From positions 1 to 7,102 of the forward strand of contig JAQBZT010000158.1 of NCBI GenBank assembly GCA_027622355.1: a DNA stretch of 7,102 nt. Reading direction: 5' to 3'. This DNA is from a bacterium. Lineage in GTDB: Bacteria; UBA8248. The position numbers were made by a program, and so were the translations under genes. Below the pieces are notes generated by a model. That model saw only the letters and a list, made by a program, of their open reading frames with translations. It had not been told where the DNA came from and did not search any database. Of the stretch, positions 6,644-7,102 are shown in pieces; within the stretch, counting starts at the first letter, position 1, and each line of letters begins with the position of its first letter.

Positions 6644-7102
6644 GCGCAGCGCCCCGGGAAGGGGCCGGCCCCGGCAGCCCTGCCGAGGAAAAAGAAGCCG
6701 CCGCGGCTGCGGCTCCTCCGGGCGAGGCAGAAGAAGCCCCCCCTCCCGAGCCCGACTACCACGATCTCTACATCCGCCTCCAGGCGGATTTCCAGAACTT
6801 CCGTAAACGCCAGCATCGCGAGCGCGCCGATACCGAGGCGCGCATCGTCCAGGGCATCCTCGCCGAAATCCTTCCCATCGCCGATGATCTCGAGCGCGCC
6901 CTCGAGTCGGCCGGGGAGAACGAGCAGGCCCTGATAGAAGGTCTCCGGCTCACGCTGAAGCGGATGCAGGACGCACTTCAGCGCGCGGGCGTCGAGCCTG
7001 TTCCGGGGAAAGGCGCGCCCTTCGACCCGAACGTGCACGAGGCGGTGTCCGTGACCGAGGATCCAGGCGTTCCTCCGAACTGCGTGGTGGAGGTCCTCCA
7101 GA
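6640..7102 (+). CDS. grpE: Nucleotide exchange factor GrpE (3' end cut by the window)
   Basis: GrpE is the cochaperone that releases ADP from DnaK. The gene starts at GTG, sharing GTGA with the hrcA stop (a 4-base overlap), and is open to the window end, giving 154 codons of a protein usually near 190-200 residues. The first 38 residues are an acidic, Ala/Pro-rich disordered tail. Family features then follow: DLYIRLQADFQNFRKRQHRE (residues 41-60), the start of the long coiled coil; ILPIADDLERALE, matching the usual LPxxDNLERAL; and GVEPVPGKGAPFDPNVHEAV leading into the beta domain that contacts DnaK. The missing end should hold the rest of the beta domain. It is expected to be cotranscribed with hrcA under CIRCE control, with dnaK and perhaps dnaJ beyond the window. 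Confidence 0.96.
   Translation, partial: MSAAPREGAGPGSPAEEKEAAAAAAPPGEAEEAPPPEPDYHDLYIRLQADFQNFRKRQHRERADTEARIVQGILAEILPIADDLERALESAGENEQALIEGLRLTLKRMQDALQRAGVEPVPGKGAPFDPNVHEAVSVTEDPGVPPNCVVEVLQ

Overview
This window is GC-rich bacterial chromosome carrying five protein-coding genes in two divergent blocks. The gene content suggests a Gram-negative-type bacterium that uses sigma-54: it has a membrane-bound sensor kinase with a large extracytoplasmic domain, an NtrC-class regulator, and the hrcA-grpE heat-shock operon under a CIRCE operator. The lineage cannot be fixed from sequence alone. A deltaproteobacterial-like or candidate-phylum metagenomic genome (Nitrospinota or Tectomicrobia type) would fit, but that is a guess.

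Left block, minus strand, read right to left. A sensor histidine kinase (3207-5360) has two membrane segments, a Cache-like outer sensor, a PAS domain and a HisKA/HATPase core. It overlaps by 4 bases an NtrC/AtoC-type response regulator (1813-3210) with receiver, AAA+ sigma-54 activator and Fis-type HTH domains. After a 152-base gap comes an NAD(P)-dependent aldehyde dehydrogenase (161-1660), which has its own strong Shine-Dalgarno and a plausible sigma-70 promoter. The tail of the window (1-160) has no gene. It holds a GC hairpin just after the aldehyde dehydrogenase stop, a 16-base-pair imperfect inverted repeat, and at the very edge a short palindromic repeat that looks like a common dispersed intergenic element.

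Right block, plus strand. The 218-base divergent intergenic region (5361-5578) contains a TTGACA/TATTTT promoter followed by a perfect CIRCE operator in front of hrcA (5579-6643). hrcA overlaps by 4 bases the start of grpE (6640 to the end of the window), which is cut off. HrcA should repress its own operon through CIRCE, and grpE encodes the DnaK nucleotide exchange factor; dnaK and dnaJ would be expected further right but are not in the window.

The genes are recognisable members of known families. I do not see an undescribed multigene system. The points most worth a second look are the unusually extended CIRCE palindrome, the back-to-back divergent promoters, the unknown signal of the two-component pair, and the repeats at the left edge.
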